NCBI RefSeq assembly: GCF_004797125.1
Contig: NZ_CP038810.1
Span: forward strand, 2,170,001-2,234,000
DNA: 64,000 nt
From: Flavobacterium sangjuense
GTDB taxonomy: Bacteria > Bacteroidota > Bacteroidia > Flavobacteriales > Flavobacteriaceae
Direction: 5' to 3'
The position numbers and the translations under genes were made by a program. Shown here in pieces: positions 26,313 through 35,040 of this stretch. The notes beneath the pieces are model-generated. The model was not told where the DNA came from. It saw only the letters and a program-made list of their open reading frames with translations, and did no database searches. Positions within the stretch are counted from its first letter, which is position 1, and every line of letters begins with the position of its first letter.

Positions 26313-27665
26313 ATGAAGAAATACCTACTATTATTAATAACCTTATTTTGTGTTTCGCTGTCATCTAATGCCCAGAAAGATAGCAAAAAAAATAAGAAAG
26401 ATTTAGAACTTATTTCAGTAGAGCAGGATAAAGAACTTGAAGGAGAATATTTCAACAGATGGAGTATTGAAGCTGATTTTGGTCAAGCCAAAGGTTCAAA
26501 ACCATACACTGATGGTTATTATGCAAATAATCCAAAGAAAGTTTTTGGAGGAATGCCAATTAACCACGTTGGAATCGGAGCAAGATATATGTTTAGCCCA
26601 AAATTTGGAATTAAATCAAATTTCAACTGGGACAACCTTCAGGAGCAAAATGGTTCTGAAAGTTTGCCATTTCAAATGGAGCATCTTCAGTTTTCTGCCG
26701 AAGGAGTTATTAACATGACCCGATTATTTGATATTCAAAATCAAGTTGGACGATTCGGATTGTTATTTCATTTTGGATTTCAAGTTTCCCGTATGTCACC
26801 AAAAATGGGACCTTTAGTTGGTAAACATGAATGGAACGGTGGAGCTGTCGGCGGATTATCACCACAATTTAGAATATATAAAAACATAAGTATTTTTGCT
26901 GATTTTTCAGTTAACTCTAACCTAAGACAACATTTCACTTGGGATGGTCAAACTTATTCCGAAAGCGCAAATAACTTAACAGGAAGTTTATCGAGAGTTA
27001 CATTAGGAGTTTCAGTTGCACTTGGAAAAGGGAAAATTCACGGAGATTGGGCTATCATTCAGGATAAAAATGATAAGCGTCTTGATTCTCTTAATAATAG
27101 AATTGGTGAAATCGAAGAGTTAATGAATGACAGCGATAAAGATGGTGTTCCTGATTATCTTGACGTAGAACAAAATTCAATTGCAGGAGTTGCTGTTGAT
27201 ACCAAAGGTAGAATGGTTGACAAAAACAATAATGGAGTTCCGGATGAGTTAGAGAAATATGTAAATAACTCGATTACAAACAATAACAATACTGCAACTG
27301 CAGCAGCATCTGAAAATGCCATATTGCAACTCATAAACGAAGGCTATATTGCTGCTTATTTTGATACAAATAAATCTCAGCCTAATAGTGCTTCTACCAG
27401 CAGCATCGGATTTATATTGAATTACCTTAAAAATAACCCAAGCAAAACTGTTGACATAACCGGTTATGCAGACGAAATTGGAAATACGGAATACAATAAC
27501 AAGCTGGCTAGCGATAGAGCTCAAAATGTTAAAGCAATCCTGGTAAAAGCCGGAATCAGCGAATCCAGATTGAATATCTTATCAAATGGTGAAGATGATT
27601 CAGTAGATAAGAAATCAGAATACGCAAGACGTCTGGTTCGTAAAACAGTCTTCAAAATCAAATAA
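26313..27665 (+). CDS. OmpA-family outer membrane protein
   Basis: A signal peptide (ends SSNAQ, residue ~20), an N-terminal eight-strand-type barrel (~45-250), two calcium-binding thrombospondin-3-like repeats (DSDKDGVPDYLD and DKNNNGVPDELE, ~270-315), and a C-terminal OmpA peptidoglycan-binding domain (~345-450, with DITGYADEIGN and NKLASDRAQNVKAIL). It links the outer membrane to peptidoglycan. The strong promoter and terminator suggest high expression. It is a single-gene unit. Confidence 0.92.
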   Translation: MKKYLLLLITLFCVSLSSNAQKDSKKNKKDLELISVEQDKELEGEYFNRWSIEADFGQAKGSKPYTDGYYANNPKKVFGGMPINHVGIGARYMFSPKFGIKSNFNWDNLQEQNGSESLPFQMEHLQFSAEGVINMTRLFDIQNQVGRFGLLFHFGFQVSRMSPKMGPLVGKHEWNGGAVGGLSPQFRIYKNISIFADFSVNSNLRQHFTWDGQTYSESANNLTGSLSRVTLGVSVALGKGKIHGDWAIIQDKNDKRLDSLNNRIGEIEELMNDSDKDGVPDYLDVEQNSIAGVAVDTKGRMVDKNNNGVPDELEKYVNNSITNNNNTATAAASENAILQLINEGYIAAYFDTNKSQPNSASTSSIGFILNYLKNNPSKTVDITGYADEIGNTEYNNKLASDRAQNVKAILVKAGISESRLNILSNGEDDSVDKKSEYARRLVRKTVFKIK

Positions 27666-27697
27666 TAATTAACAATTAATTATTAATAACTATAATA

Positions 27698-27728
27698 AAC
27701 CTCTGTTGAAAAGCAGAGGTTTTTTTTT
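27698..27728 (+). terminator. Rho-independent terminator of the OmpA-family gene
   Basis: AACCTCTG pairs with CAGAGGTT across an 8-base loop and is followed by nine T. Confidence 0.85.
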
Positions 27729-27745
27729 AACTTTCAAAGAAAAAC

Positions 27746-28138
27746 ATGGAAGCCAGAGACACACACGTACTTGAACTTAGAGGGGAAACCCTTGGAACAA
27801 TCACTAATCAATCTTCATCTGAAGAAATTTTTCAAAACATGACGCTGCGTCCAATTCTTAAAACGCAAAATGATTTATTCATTCAGGTATTTATCAATTA
27901 CGCCATCAAACAAAAAAATGTTTTTTTTAGCCTGACACCCGAAAAAAAGATGCAATACATTGAAAACGTTATTCAACGCGACATAAAGTTTAGAAACTCT
28001 CTAAAAGGAATGATAATAGCGTTGTTTACTTTGGATGAATATGCCGAATACATCCGAATATCTTCCAATTTGAATAAGCGAATGATGAATATGCTTATTG
28101 AACGGTTGAAAAGTCAAATGCAGCTTATCGAGCAATAG
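27746..28138 (+). CDS. Conserved flavobacterial protein of unknown function
   Basis: 130 residues, predicted mainly helical after an N-terminal strand (HVLELRGETLGTI). No signal peptide or membrane segment; the end is basic and amphipathic (LNKRMMNMLIERLKSQMQ). I recall close relatives labelled glyoxalase in flavobacterial genomes, but there is no glyoxalase metal-site pattern and the length suits no vicinal-oxygen-chelate domain, so I do not use that name. It lies between the OmpA terminator and the amidoligase-type operon, with a 170-base gap after it. Confidence 0.7.
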   Translation: MEARDTHVLELRGETLGTITNQSSSEEIFQNMTLRPILKTQNDLFIQVFINYAIKQKNVFFSLTPEKKMQYIENVIQRDIKFRNSLKGMIIALFTLDEYAEYIRISSNLNKRMMNMLIERLKSQMQLIEQ

Positions 28139-28285
28139 TTTGGTAAACTGACAAATATTAAAATCAACATCTTATTTCAGGATATTTATTAGGGATAATT
28201 CAATATCTAATTATCTTTAAAAAGTATATCGCAAAACTTAAAGTTTTCTACATTTTTACACATTTCACAACGTTTTTTTTATTAT

Positions 28286-28307
28286 AATTGTTAAACTAAT
28301 AACAATT
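28286..28307. promoter_or_regulatory. Perfect inverted repeat abutting a start codon
   Basis: AATTGTTA-N6-TAACAATT ends one base before the ATG of the first gene of the ligase operon (28309). It could be a repressor operator, or an RNA hairpin masking the start. A possible weak -7 box (TACATTTT) lies further upstream near 28250. Confidence 0.5.
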
Positions 28308-28308
28308 T

Positions 28309-29022
28309 ATGAAAGAAGAATATTTTAAATGGTATTCACCAAATTTAAATAAAGAAGTCGAAATGCTTGTTTTTGGTCATACCGGTTATCCGGTTATTCT
28401 CTTCCCTACTTCTATGGGAAGTTATCATGAAAATAAAGACCAAGGATTGATTGAAAGTGCCCGATGGTATATCGAGCAAGGATTAATCCAAATATTCTGC
28501 CCTTCAAGTATTGATAAGGATAGTTTTTATAACAAAAGCATTCATCCTGTGCATCGCATTCAAAACCATACCTGGTATGACAAAATGCTTTGCCACGAAA
28601 TCGTTGAACGTATAAAAAACAATACCGGTTCAGGAAAAGTTGCCGTTGCAGGCTGCAGTTTTGGGGGTTATCACGCCGCTAATTTTGCTTTCCGCCATCC
28701 CGGATATGTTAGCCATATGTTCTCTATGAGTGGTGCTTTTAGTATTAAGAGCTTTATGGATGGCCATTGGGATGATGATGTTTTTTATAACAGTCCCGAG
28801 GATTATATTCAAGGACTAAATGACCACGAATTATGGAATATGGATATTGTTCTTGGAACCTCTAATTGGGATATTTGTTTCGATGCAAATCTTAAATTAA
28901 GCCGAATCTTAGCTCAAAGAGATGTGCCGCATTGGTTGGATATCCGACAAGACAGAGAGCACGATTGGCCGGTTTGGAAAGAAATGTTTCCTCATTATTT
29001 ATCAAGGATAAAGTTTTTTTAA
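28309..29022 (+). CDS. Alpha/beta-hydrolase esterase
   Basis: 237 residues with an esterase-D-like alpha/beta-hydrolase fold: nucleophile elbow GCSFG with Ser117, and a C-terminal REHDWPVW supplying the catalytic His. There is no signal peptide, so it is cytosolic. It is the first gene of a five-gene operon (gaps 45, 30, 73, 18 bases) with ATP-grasp, GCS2 ligase and amidotransferase genes, which suggests it cleaves or transfers an ester or amide in the product of those ligases. The substrate is not identifiable from sequence. Confidence 0.85.
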   Translation: MKEEYFKWYSPNLNKEVEMLVFGHTGYPVILFPTSMGSYHENKDQGLIESARWYIEQGLIQIFCPSSIDKDSFYNKSIHPVHRIQNHTWYDKMLCHEIVERIKNNTGSGKVAVAGCSFGGYHAANFAFRHPGYVSHMFSMSGAFSIKSFMDGHWDDDVFYNSPEDYIQGLNDHELWNMDIVLGTSNWDICFDANLKLSRILAQRDVPHWLDIRQDREHDWPVWKEMFPHYLSRIKFF

Positions 29023-29067
29023 AGGAATAAAGACACAATTAGTATTAAGATTTTAAAATATAAGAAA

Positions 29068-30015
29068 ATGAAAAAGATTGGAATTTTATTTGGTATGGAA
29101 GACACCTATCCACAAGCGTTTATCGACAGAGTAAACTCGAAAGGTGAAAAAGGCATTATTGCCGAAGCAGTTTCCATTGACAAAGTCGTGCAAAATAAAG
29201 GTGGCGAATATGCCGTAATCATCGATAGAATTTCACAAGACGTTCCTTTTTATCGCGCTTTCCTAAAGAATGCAGCACTCACCGGAACTAACGTTATAAA
29301 CAATCCGTTTTGGTGGAGTGCTGACGATAAATTCTTCAACAACTGTCTGGCTGATACACTTGGTGTGCCGCTGCCAAATACGGTTATTCTTCCTTCAGCT
29401 GAACATCCAACAGATACAACTTCTAAATCATTCAGAAACCTGAAATATCCAATGGATTGGGATGGTATTTTTGATTATATAGGTTTTCCTGCTTATATGA
29501 AACCTTATGCTGGTGGCGGTTGGAAAAATGTTTACCGATTAGAAAACAAAGAAGAGTTTTGGCAAAAACATCAGGAAACCGGACAATTAGTAATGCTGCT
29601 GCAGGAAGAAATCGTGTTTACCGAATATTTCCGCGTGTATTGTTTGGGATGCAAAGATGTTAGAATTATGCAATACGAACCAAGAAATCCACATCATTTG
29701 CGTTATGTAATTGATGGTCCACCAGTAGATAAAAAGTTATTGGCAACTGTTAAAGATTATACGTTACGACTTTGTAAAGGTTTAGGATACGATTTCAATA
29801 CGGTTGAATTTGCCGTTCGTGACGGAATTCCATACGCTATTGATTTTGGAAACCCTGCTCCTGACGCTGAATTAACATCTGTTGGCGCTGAAAATTTCGA
29901 ATGGGTTGTAGAAGCTTCTGCTAAAATGGCAATCGCTGCAGCTAAAAAACAAAAACCTGGACAAACCAATTTGACTTGGGGAACATTTATTAAAGAGTCT
30001 GCTGCTCAGAAATAA
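29068..30015 (+). CDS. ATP-grasp ligase
   Basis: 315 residues. After an N-terminal Rossmann-like lobe (KKIGILFGMEDTYPQAF), the ATP-grasp core shows KPYAGGGWKNVYR (nucleotide-binding lysine and glycine loop, ~residues 146-158), LLQEEIVF, and the magnesium site VEFAVRDG...AIDFGNPAPDAE. Such enzymes join a carboxylate to an amine or thiol through an acyl-phosphate. It is the second gene of the ligase operon, 45 bases after the esterase gene. The joined substrates are unknown. Confidence 0.88.
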   Translation: MKKIGILFGMEDTYPQAFIDRVNSKGEKGIIAEAVSIDKVVQNKGGEYAVIIDRISQDVPFYRAFLKNAALTGTNVINNPFWWSADDKFFNNCLADTLGVPLPNTVILPSAEHPTDTTSKSFRNLKYPMDWDGIFDYIGFPAYMKPYAGGGWKNVYRLENKEEFWQKHQETGQLVMLLQEEIVFTEYFRVYCLGCKDVRIMQYEPRNPHHLRYVIDGPPVDKKLLATVKDYTLRLCKGLGYDFNTVEFAVRDGIPYAIDFGNPAPDAELTSVGAENFEWVVEASAKMAIAAAKKQKPGQTNLTWGTFIKESAAQK

Positions 30016-30045
30016 AATATTCTTTGTTAATTAATAAGAGGAACG

Positions 30046-31155
30046 ATGACGAAAAAATTACCAATATTCACCCTTGGTGTAGAAGAAGAATATCAAATTA
30101 TAGATCCGGAAACACGTGATTTGCGTTCGCATTTATCCAAAATAGTTGACGGTGCTAAAATCATATTAAACGAACAGGTAAAAGCAGAAATGCACCAATC
30201 TGTGGTCGAAGTCGGAACCAATATCTGTAAAAATGTTTGCGAAGCCAAAGACGAAATTCGATTTTTAAGAAGCAAAATTGTAGAACTTGCAGATAAACAA
30301 GGTCTGGTTGTTGGCGGTGCAGGAACACATCCGTTTTCGCGTTGGCAAGATCAGCCGATAACTGACGATCCACGTTATCATCATATTGTAAACGAATTAC
30401 AGGATGCCGCTCGTTCCAATCTGATTTTCGGAATGCATTGCCATGTTGGAATTGAAAATCGTGAAATTGGCTTGCAATTAATGAATCAGGCAACTTATTT
30501 TTTGCCTCATATTTTTGCTTTATCGACTAATTCTCCTTTTTGGGAAGGTAGAAATACTGGTTATAAATCTTTTAGAACTAAAGTTTTCGACAAATTTCCA
30601 CGTACCGGATTACCTGAATACTTTGACAGCGTTCAAGCGTATGACAATTATTTGGAAACTTTGGTTAAAACAAAATGTATTGACAATCCAAAGAAAATCT
30701 GGTGGGATTTGCGCTTGCATCCGTTTTATGATACAATTGAATTCCGTATAACGGATATGATGTTGACAACTGATGAAGCAATGTGTGTTGTTGCCGTAAT
30801 TCAGGCAATTGTTGCTAAATTATATAAACTTACAGTAGCAAATACCAGTTTCAATATCTATAGAATTGCATTGATTAAGGAAAATAAATTTCGTGCCGCA
30901 CGTTACGGAATTGACAACCATATGATCGATTTTGGTTTGCAGAAAGAAGTAGAAACTAAAGATTTAATTCTTGAATTACTTGAATTTATTGATGATGTTG
31001 TTGATGAATTAGGCAGTCGTAAACATATTGATTATGTGCATACAATCCTAAAAGAAGGAACCGGTGCAGACAAACAGTTAAGAGTTTTTGAGCAGACCCA
31101 TGATTTAACAAAAGTTGTTGATATGATTACAAGTGAATTTACAAAAGGATTATAA
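30046..31155 (+). CDS. GCS2-family carboxylate-amine ligase (YbdK-like)
   Basis: 369 residues of the glutamate-cysteine ligase type 2 fold: the N-terminal TLGVEEEYQIIDPETRDL carries the metal-binding acidic residues, with GGAGTHPFSRW, FGMHCHVGIENRE, LSTNSPFWEGR and WDLRLHPFYDTIEFRI following. Family members form an amide bond between a gamma- or alpha-carboxylate and an amine using ATP. Third gene of the ligase operon. Annotating it as glutathione synthesis is not supported, since the glutathione synthetase-type partner and context are absent and bshC elsewhere suggests bacillithiol. Confidence 0.92.
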   Translation: MTKKLPIFTLGVEEEYQIIDPETRDLRSHLSKIVDGAKIILNEQVKAEMHQSVVEVGTNICKNVCEAKDEIRFLRSKIVELADKQGLVVGGAGTHPFSRWQDQPITDDPRYHHIVNELQDAARSNLIFGMHCHVGIENREIGLQLMNQATYFLPHIFALSTNSPFWEGRNTGYKSFRTKVFDKFPRTGLPEYFDSVQAYDNYLETLVKTKCIDNPKKIWWDLRLHPFYDTIEFRITDMMLTTDEAMCVVAVIQAIVAKLYKLTVANTSFNIYRIALIKENKFRAARYGIDNHMIDFGLQKEVETKDLILELLEFIDDVVDELGSRKHIDYVHTILKEGTGADKQLRVFEQTHDLTKVVDMITSEFTKGL

Positions 31156-31165
31156 TTGAAAAAGT

Positions 31166-31173
31166 TATATTTG
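31166..31173 (+). promoter_or_regulatory. -7 box (TATATTTG), internal operon promoter
   Basis: TAnnTTTG in the 73-base gap between the GCS2 ligase and the amidotransferase genes. It implies that the last two genes can be transcribed separately, with a leader containing repeat copy 2. Confidence 0.5.
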
Positions 31174-31181
31174 CACCACCA

Positions 31182-31218
31182 TCCGAGGCCAATTTTGGCC
31201 GAATTGAACGGAGTTAAA
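31182..31218 (+). repeat. Leader repeat, copy 2
   Basis: CCGAGGCC-N6-GGCCGAA (perfect GGCC stem) then TTGAACGGAGTTAAA, located between a -7 box and the amidotransferase start codon, as in copies 1 and 3. Confidence 0.6.
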
Positions 31219-31228
31219 TCATAAAAAA

Positions 31229-32056
31229 ATGACCCAGCAAATTCGCATCGCAGTTTTAGATATGTACAACGGAGAACCCAATCAGGGAATGCGTTGTATC
31301 ATTGATATTATCAACAGATTTAACCAAATTGTAACCTTTCAGATATTTGATATTCGCGGGAAATGTGAATTCCCAAACATTGAAAAATTCGATATTTATA
31401 TTTCTACCGGCGGACCGGGAAATCCATTAGAAGGCGACGGAAACTGGGATTTAAAATACTATGATTTTATTGACCAATTAACTGAATGGAATAAAGAGCA
31501 AAAAGTAAAAAAACATGTTTTATTTATTTGTCATTCGTTTCAAATGGCTTGCTATCACTTTGGTTTGGCCGAAATCACCAAAAGAAAATCTACTTCGTTT
31601 GGTGTGATGACGATTCATAAAACAGAAGCCGGAACAAATGACCCAATTTTAGAAGGTTTGGAAAATCCATTCTATGGTATTGATAGTAGAGATTATCAAG
31701 TAGTGCAGCCTAAATTGAGCATCTTTAGTAAAAAAGGCGCTATGATTATTGCATTAGAAAAAATCAGAACGTATAGAGAATACGAACGTGCCATTATGGG
31801 TGTTCGGTTTACCGAGCAGTTCGTTGGATTGCAATTCCATCCCGAAGCAGACGCTTTGAGTTTTATTGCCAATTTAAAAAATGCAGAAAAACGCGAGAAA
31901 ATCATCGCCATGAAAGGAAAATCAAAGTTCCGTGATATGCTGGAAGATTTATTAGATGAAAATAAAATCTACAAAACAAACGAAACCATTATCCCAAATT
32001 TCCTTCGTATTGCCATCAATGATTTGATTAAGACTAAGAAGATTTTATCGAATTAA
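31229..32056 (+). CDS. Class I glutamine amidotransferase-like protein
   Basis: 275 residues with the GATase class I fold: the oxyanion strand STGGPGNPLEGDG (59-71), a nucleophile elbow FICHSFQ (Cys101) and LQFHPEAD (His204, Glu206), so the catalytic triad is kept. The elbow lacks the usual glycines of GxCxGHQ, so it is a divergent subfamily. It could supply ammonia to a ligase, or hydrolyse a gamma-glutamyl bond. Fourth gene of the ligase operon, with its own -7 box and the leader repeat upstream; 18 bases before the next gene. Confidence 0.85.
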   Translation: MTQQIRIAVLDMYNGEPNQGMRCIIDIINRFNQIVTFQIFDIRGKCEFPNIEKFDIYISTGGPGNPLEGDGNWDLKYYDFIDQLTEWNKEQKVKKHVLFICHSFQMACYHFGLAEITKRKSTSFGVMTIHKTEAGTNDPILEGLENPFYGIDSRDYQVVQPKLSIFSKKGAMIIALEKIRTYREYERAIMGVRFTEQFVGLQFHPEADALSFIANLKNAEKREKIIAMKGKSKFRDMLEDLLDENKIYKTNETIIPNFLRIAINDLIKTKKILSN

Positions 32057-32074
32057 TAAAGTAAATAATGCTCT

Positions 32075-33265
32075 ATGAATTCCAAATACAGACAACTCTT
32101 TAACGAACAATTTTCAGAAGCCAAATACAATAACTTTATTGAAGACATCACTTCTGATTTTGATTATAAAGTAACGTTCCGTATTGGGGAAACTCCTTTT
32201 TTTATTCCGAATGAATTGAAAGAACAATTGCTTGAAGGTTGTCAGCAAGTGATTGATTTTATTAAGAGAGATGATTTCATAAGCCTTACCAATAGAGCTT
32301 TAGAATTAAACCGAAAAGTTCCAAACGAAGATAATCACACCACATTTTTAGCGATTGATTTTGGGATTTGTGAAGAAGATGGTGAAATTGTTCCGAAGCT
32401 GATTGAAGTGCAGGGATTTCCGTCTTTATTTAATTTTCAGAATCATTTATCACAAAAGTTTGTCAACCACTACCCTTTTCTTTCAGAACTGACACCGTTT
32501 TTAAACGGACTTACTCAGGAAAGTTATTTGGCGTTAATCGAAGAAGTGGTTTGTAATAAGCATCCAAAGGAAAATGTTATACTGTTGGAAGTAGAACCCG
32601 AAAAGCAAAACACCAAAATTGATTTCTATTATTGCTATCGCGATATCGGAATCCCAATAGTTTGCGTTACGGATTTGTACCAAAAAGGGAAACAGCTTTT
32701 TTATAAAAATGAAAAAGACGAAGAAGTTTTGGTAAAACGTATTTACAATCGTGTGATTTTTGATGAACTGGATTTGCGTACCGATTTGAAACTGAATTTC
32801 GATTTCTCTTCCGATGTTGATGTGGAATGGGTCGGACATCCGAATTGGTTTTTCAGAATTAGCAAATTCATTTTGCCTTATTTAAAAGGAAAATATTTTA
32901 TAGAAACTACCTTGCTTTCCGACTTAAAGGAAATCCCAGCTGATTTGGAAAATTATGTATTGAAACCGTTGTTTTCATTTTCAGGAAGCGGTGTTGTTTT
33001 CCATGTCAAAAAAGAAGATATCGAAGCTGTCAAAGAAAAAGATTTATACATACTTCAGAAAAAAGTAAACTACAAACCAATTATTCAATCACCTGATGGC
33101 AAAGTAAAAGCTGAAGTTCGCTTGCTTGCTGTATGGAAAAAAGACGCGCCTTCTCCTACTCTAGTCACTAACTTAGTACGTTTAAGTCGTGGAGAAATGA
33201 TTGGAGTAAAATTCAATAAAGACAAAGATTGGGTTGGCGGAACAGTTGGAATGTTTGAAAAGTAA
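32075..33265 (+). CDS. Probable divergent ATP-grasp-like protein
   Basis: 396 residues. No family is recognised with certainty. The segment LENYVLKPLFSFSGSGVVF (about 290-310) resembles an ATP-grasp nucleotide-binding strand and glycine loop, followed by ILQKKV and VRLLAVW that could be the remaining ATP- and metal-site strands. Earlier, FLAIDFGICEEDGEIVPKLIEVQG resembles a substrate-side metal site. The order recalls permuted ATP-grasp enzymes. It ends the plus-strand ligase operon, 18 bases after the amidotransferase gene, and meets the minus-strand operon with no gap. Enzymatic role is inferred. Confidence 0.55.
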   Translation: MNSKYRQLFNEQFSEAKYNNFIEDITSDFDYKVTFRIGETPFFIPNELKEQLLEGCQQVIDFIKRDDFISLTNRALELNRKVPNEDNHTTFLAIDFGICEEDGEIVPKLIEVQGFPSLFNFQNHLSQKFVNHYPFLSELTPFLNGLTQESYLALIEEVVCNKHPKENVILLEVEPEKQNTKIDFYYCYRDIGIPIVCVTDLYQKGKQLFYKNEKDEEVLVKRIYNRVIFDELDLRTDLKLNFDFSSDVDVEWVGHPNWFFRISKFILPYLKGKYFIETTLLSDLKEIPADLENYVLKPLFSFSGSGVVFHVKKEDIEAVKEKDLYILQKKVNYKPIIQSPDGKVKAEVRLLAVWKKDAPSPTLVTNLVRLSRGEMIGVKFNKDKDWVGGTVGMFEK

Positions 33266-33811
33266 TTATAGATACTGCTTCTTAATCTCTAAAAAGCTCT
33301 TTTCAGAATTTACCAATTGCTCAATAATTTCCTTTCTGAAAACTTCCAAATCGTCATATTGTAAATACTTTGCCCAATCGGTTTCGTTTAAAACTCTTTT
33401 TATGATTTGTATGGTCTTGGCCGTTTCTCTGGCATTTCGCAGGATTACTTGTTCCTGATTTTCCAGGCTTAGTTTGTGATAGAAATTGACTTCCCTTTCT
33501 TCAAAATCAACTTTAATAAAAAACAGTTTTGAAGTGTCATCATTGGAATAAAAATCAATCCATTTTGCAAAGCCAACAATGTTATGCTGACTTTTAAACT
33601 CGGCTAACGGAATCAACCGCCAATGACAATTAGCAACTCTTCCCCAATGATTGGAAATGCGATACAATCCTTCAGCAGTAAAGATATACTCGCTTCCGGA
33701 TTGACTTTTGTAATTTATTTTTAAATCTTTAATTTCACTAAACAGCACTTCTTTCCAAATACAAAAAGTGTACGAGTGAAAGTTGAGTTTGGTGTAGGTT
33801 TTAGTTGCCAC
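33266..33811 (-). CDS. Conserved protein of unknown function
   Basis: 181 residues, no signal peptide or membrane helix. A central block rich in W, H and C (LYRISNHWGRVANCHWRL) and a helical, acidic/basic C-terminal half (residues ~110-181) are visible. I do not recognise the family. It is the last gene of the minus-strand operon (5 bases after the ATP-grasp gene), and it abuts the plus-strand operon end tail to tail. Confidence 0.75.
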   Translation of the reverse strand: MATKTYTKLNFHSYTFCIWKEVLFSEIKDLKINYKSQSGSEYIFTAEGLYRISNHWGRVANCHWRLIPLAEFKSQHNIVGFAKWIDFYSNDDTSKLFFIKVDFEEREVNFYHKLSLENQEQVILRNARETAKTIQIIKRVLNETDWAKYLQYDDLEVFRKEIIEQLVNSEKSFLEIKKQYL

Positions 33812-33816
33812 GAATA

Positions 33817-35037
33817 TTAATGAAGTTTTTTTACGGCTTCTTGTTGCGCAACAGTAGCAAAGTCTTTTATTAATCGCGCAGCGTAATTGTCTAACAATTC
33901 AAGAATACGAGCATTGTTATCACTTTTCACAATCAAACCGGCATGATAATCTAACGGTACTCTGAAACAAACTTCGGCATCATCAAAACCAGATAAATCA
34001 GGATGTTCAAACTTGGAAAGCGTTAATACAATTCCGGCGAATTCCTTTTTGATAGTAGGTAATTTATAGTCTTTTCCCTTTGCCAGACAATCTTCAATTT
34101 TAGCCCATTCTCCCCAAAGATTTACACCCGAAGCCGCATCGACCATTTCGGCAAGATGTGCGCCACCGACACGTGACGCCGTTTCAAGGAAATAGATTTT
34201 ACCATCATCATTACATTTGATAAACTCCGTATGATTGGCTCCATGCATCATTCCGAAAGCTTTCAACACTTGTTCGTTTACTTTCCTAATTTCCTTATCG
34301 TCTTTTGAATCGTATGGAATATTAGCACTTCTGAAAATTCCGCCACCTTGTGAGATTTCCATTGGTGTTGCCAAATATTGTGACGTAATTGAAAATACTG
34401 TTTTTCCTTTCCAATTCAAGCCATCACAGTGATAAACAGCTCCGGGTTTGAATTGTTCTACGAGATATTTTAAACGATTTGTATCACCCAAGTCATGGAT
34501 TTTCTGCCACAGTTCTTCTTTAGAATGGACTTTCATAATGCCTGAAGCTGAAGCTTCAGAACGCGGTTTTAAAACCCATGGTGGCGAAACAGTATCCGCA
34601 AACTGATTGATTTCTTCATCGTTAAACAAAGAACTAAACGCGGGAATCGGAACGCCAGCGTCTTTGGCTTTCATTCGCATAGCCAATTTATCACGGAAAT
34701 ATCTCCCGGTCGTTTGTCCCATTCCGTCAATTCTGAGGTTTTCTCTAAGGTAGGCTGCTTTCTCTACATCAAAATCATCCAAAGCAACAATTGCATCAAT
34801 TTTTTTATGACGCATCAAATTCCCAACACCTGCAAGTAACTCTTCTAAATTCCAATCGACATCTTGTCCCGGCATGAAAAAGATTTCGTCGATATAATCA
34901 AAAGCCCAAGGTTTGTCGCGTAGTTTTTCGGAAGTAATGAGATAAACACGATTCCCTTGCTTTTTTAAGTTGATTAAAAAATCATTTCCTTTGAAATAAT
35001 TCGAAATGCAAATGAAGTTCTTAGTAACATTTTCCAT
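33817..35037 (-). CDS. ATP-grasp ligase, carbamoyl-phosphate synthase-like
   Basis: 406 residues: pre-ATP-grasp lobe with DAIVALDDFDVEKAAYLRE (~82-100), ATP-grasp core with FRDKLAMRMKAKDAGVPIPAF, VLKPRSEASASGI, EQFKPGAVYHCDG, and the magnesium motif FIKCNDDGKIYFLETASRVGG. The layout is like biotin-carboxylase/D-Ala-D-Ala-ligase-type peptide ligases. It lies 3 bases after the leucyl aminopeptidase gene in a minus-strand operon that converges on the other ligase operon. Probably forms an amide bond; substrates unknown. Confidence 0.88.
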   Translation of the reverse strand: MENVTKNFICISNYFKGNDFLINLKKQGNRVYLITSEKLRDKPWAFDYIDEIFFMPGQDVDWNLEELLAGVGNLMRHKKIDAIVALDDFDVEKAAYLRENLRIDGMGQTTGRYFRDKLAMRMKAKDAGVPIPAFSSLFNDEEINQFADTVSPPWVLKPRSEASASGIMKVHSKEELWQKIHDLGDTNRLKYLVEQFKPGAVYHCDGLNWKGKTVFSITSQYLATPMEISQGGGIFRSANIPYDSKDDKEIRKVNEQVLKAFGMMHGANHTEFIKCNDDGKIYFLETASRVGGAHLAEMVDAASGVNLWGEWAKIEDCLAKGKDYKLPTIKKEFAGIVLTLSKFEHPDLSGFDDAEVCFRVPLDYHAGLIVKSDNNARILELLDNYAARLIKDFATVAQQEAVKKLH

Positions 35038-35040
35038 ACG

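Noticed and set aside
30046..31155. Glutathione biosynthesis as the role of the GCS2-family gene
   Set aside because: The YbdK-like subgroup and the neighbouring ligases, amidotransferase and esterase do not form a glutathione pathway, and bshC suggests bacillithiol is the thiol used.
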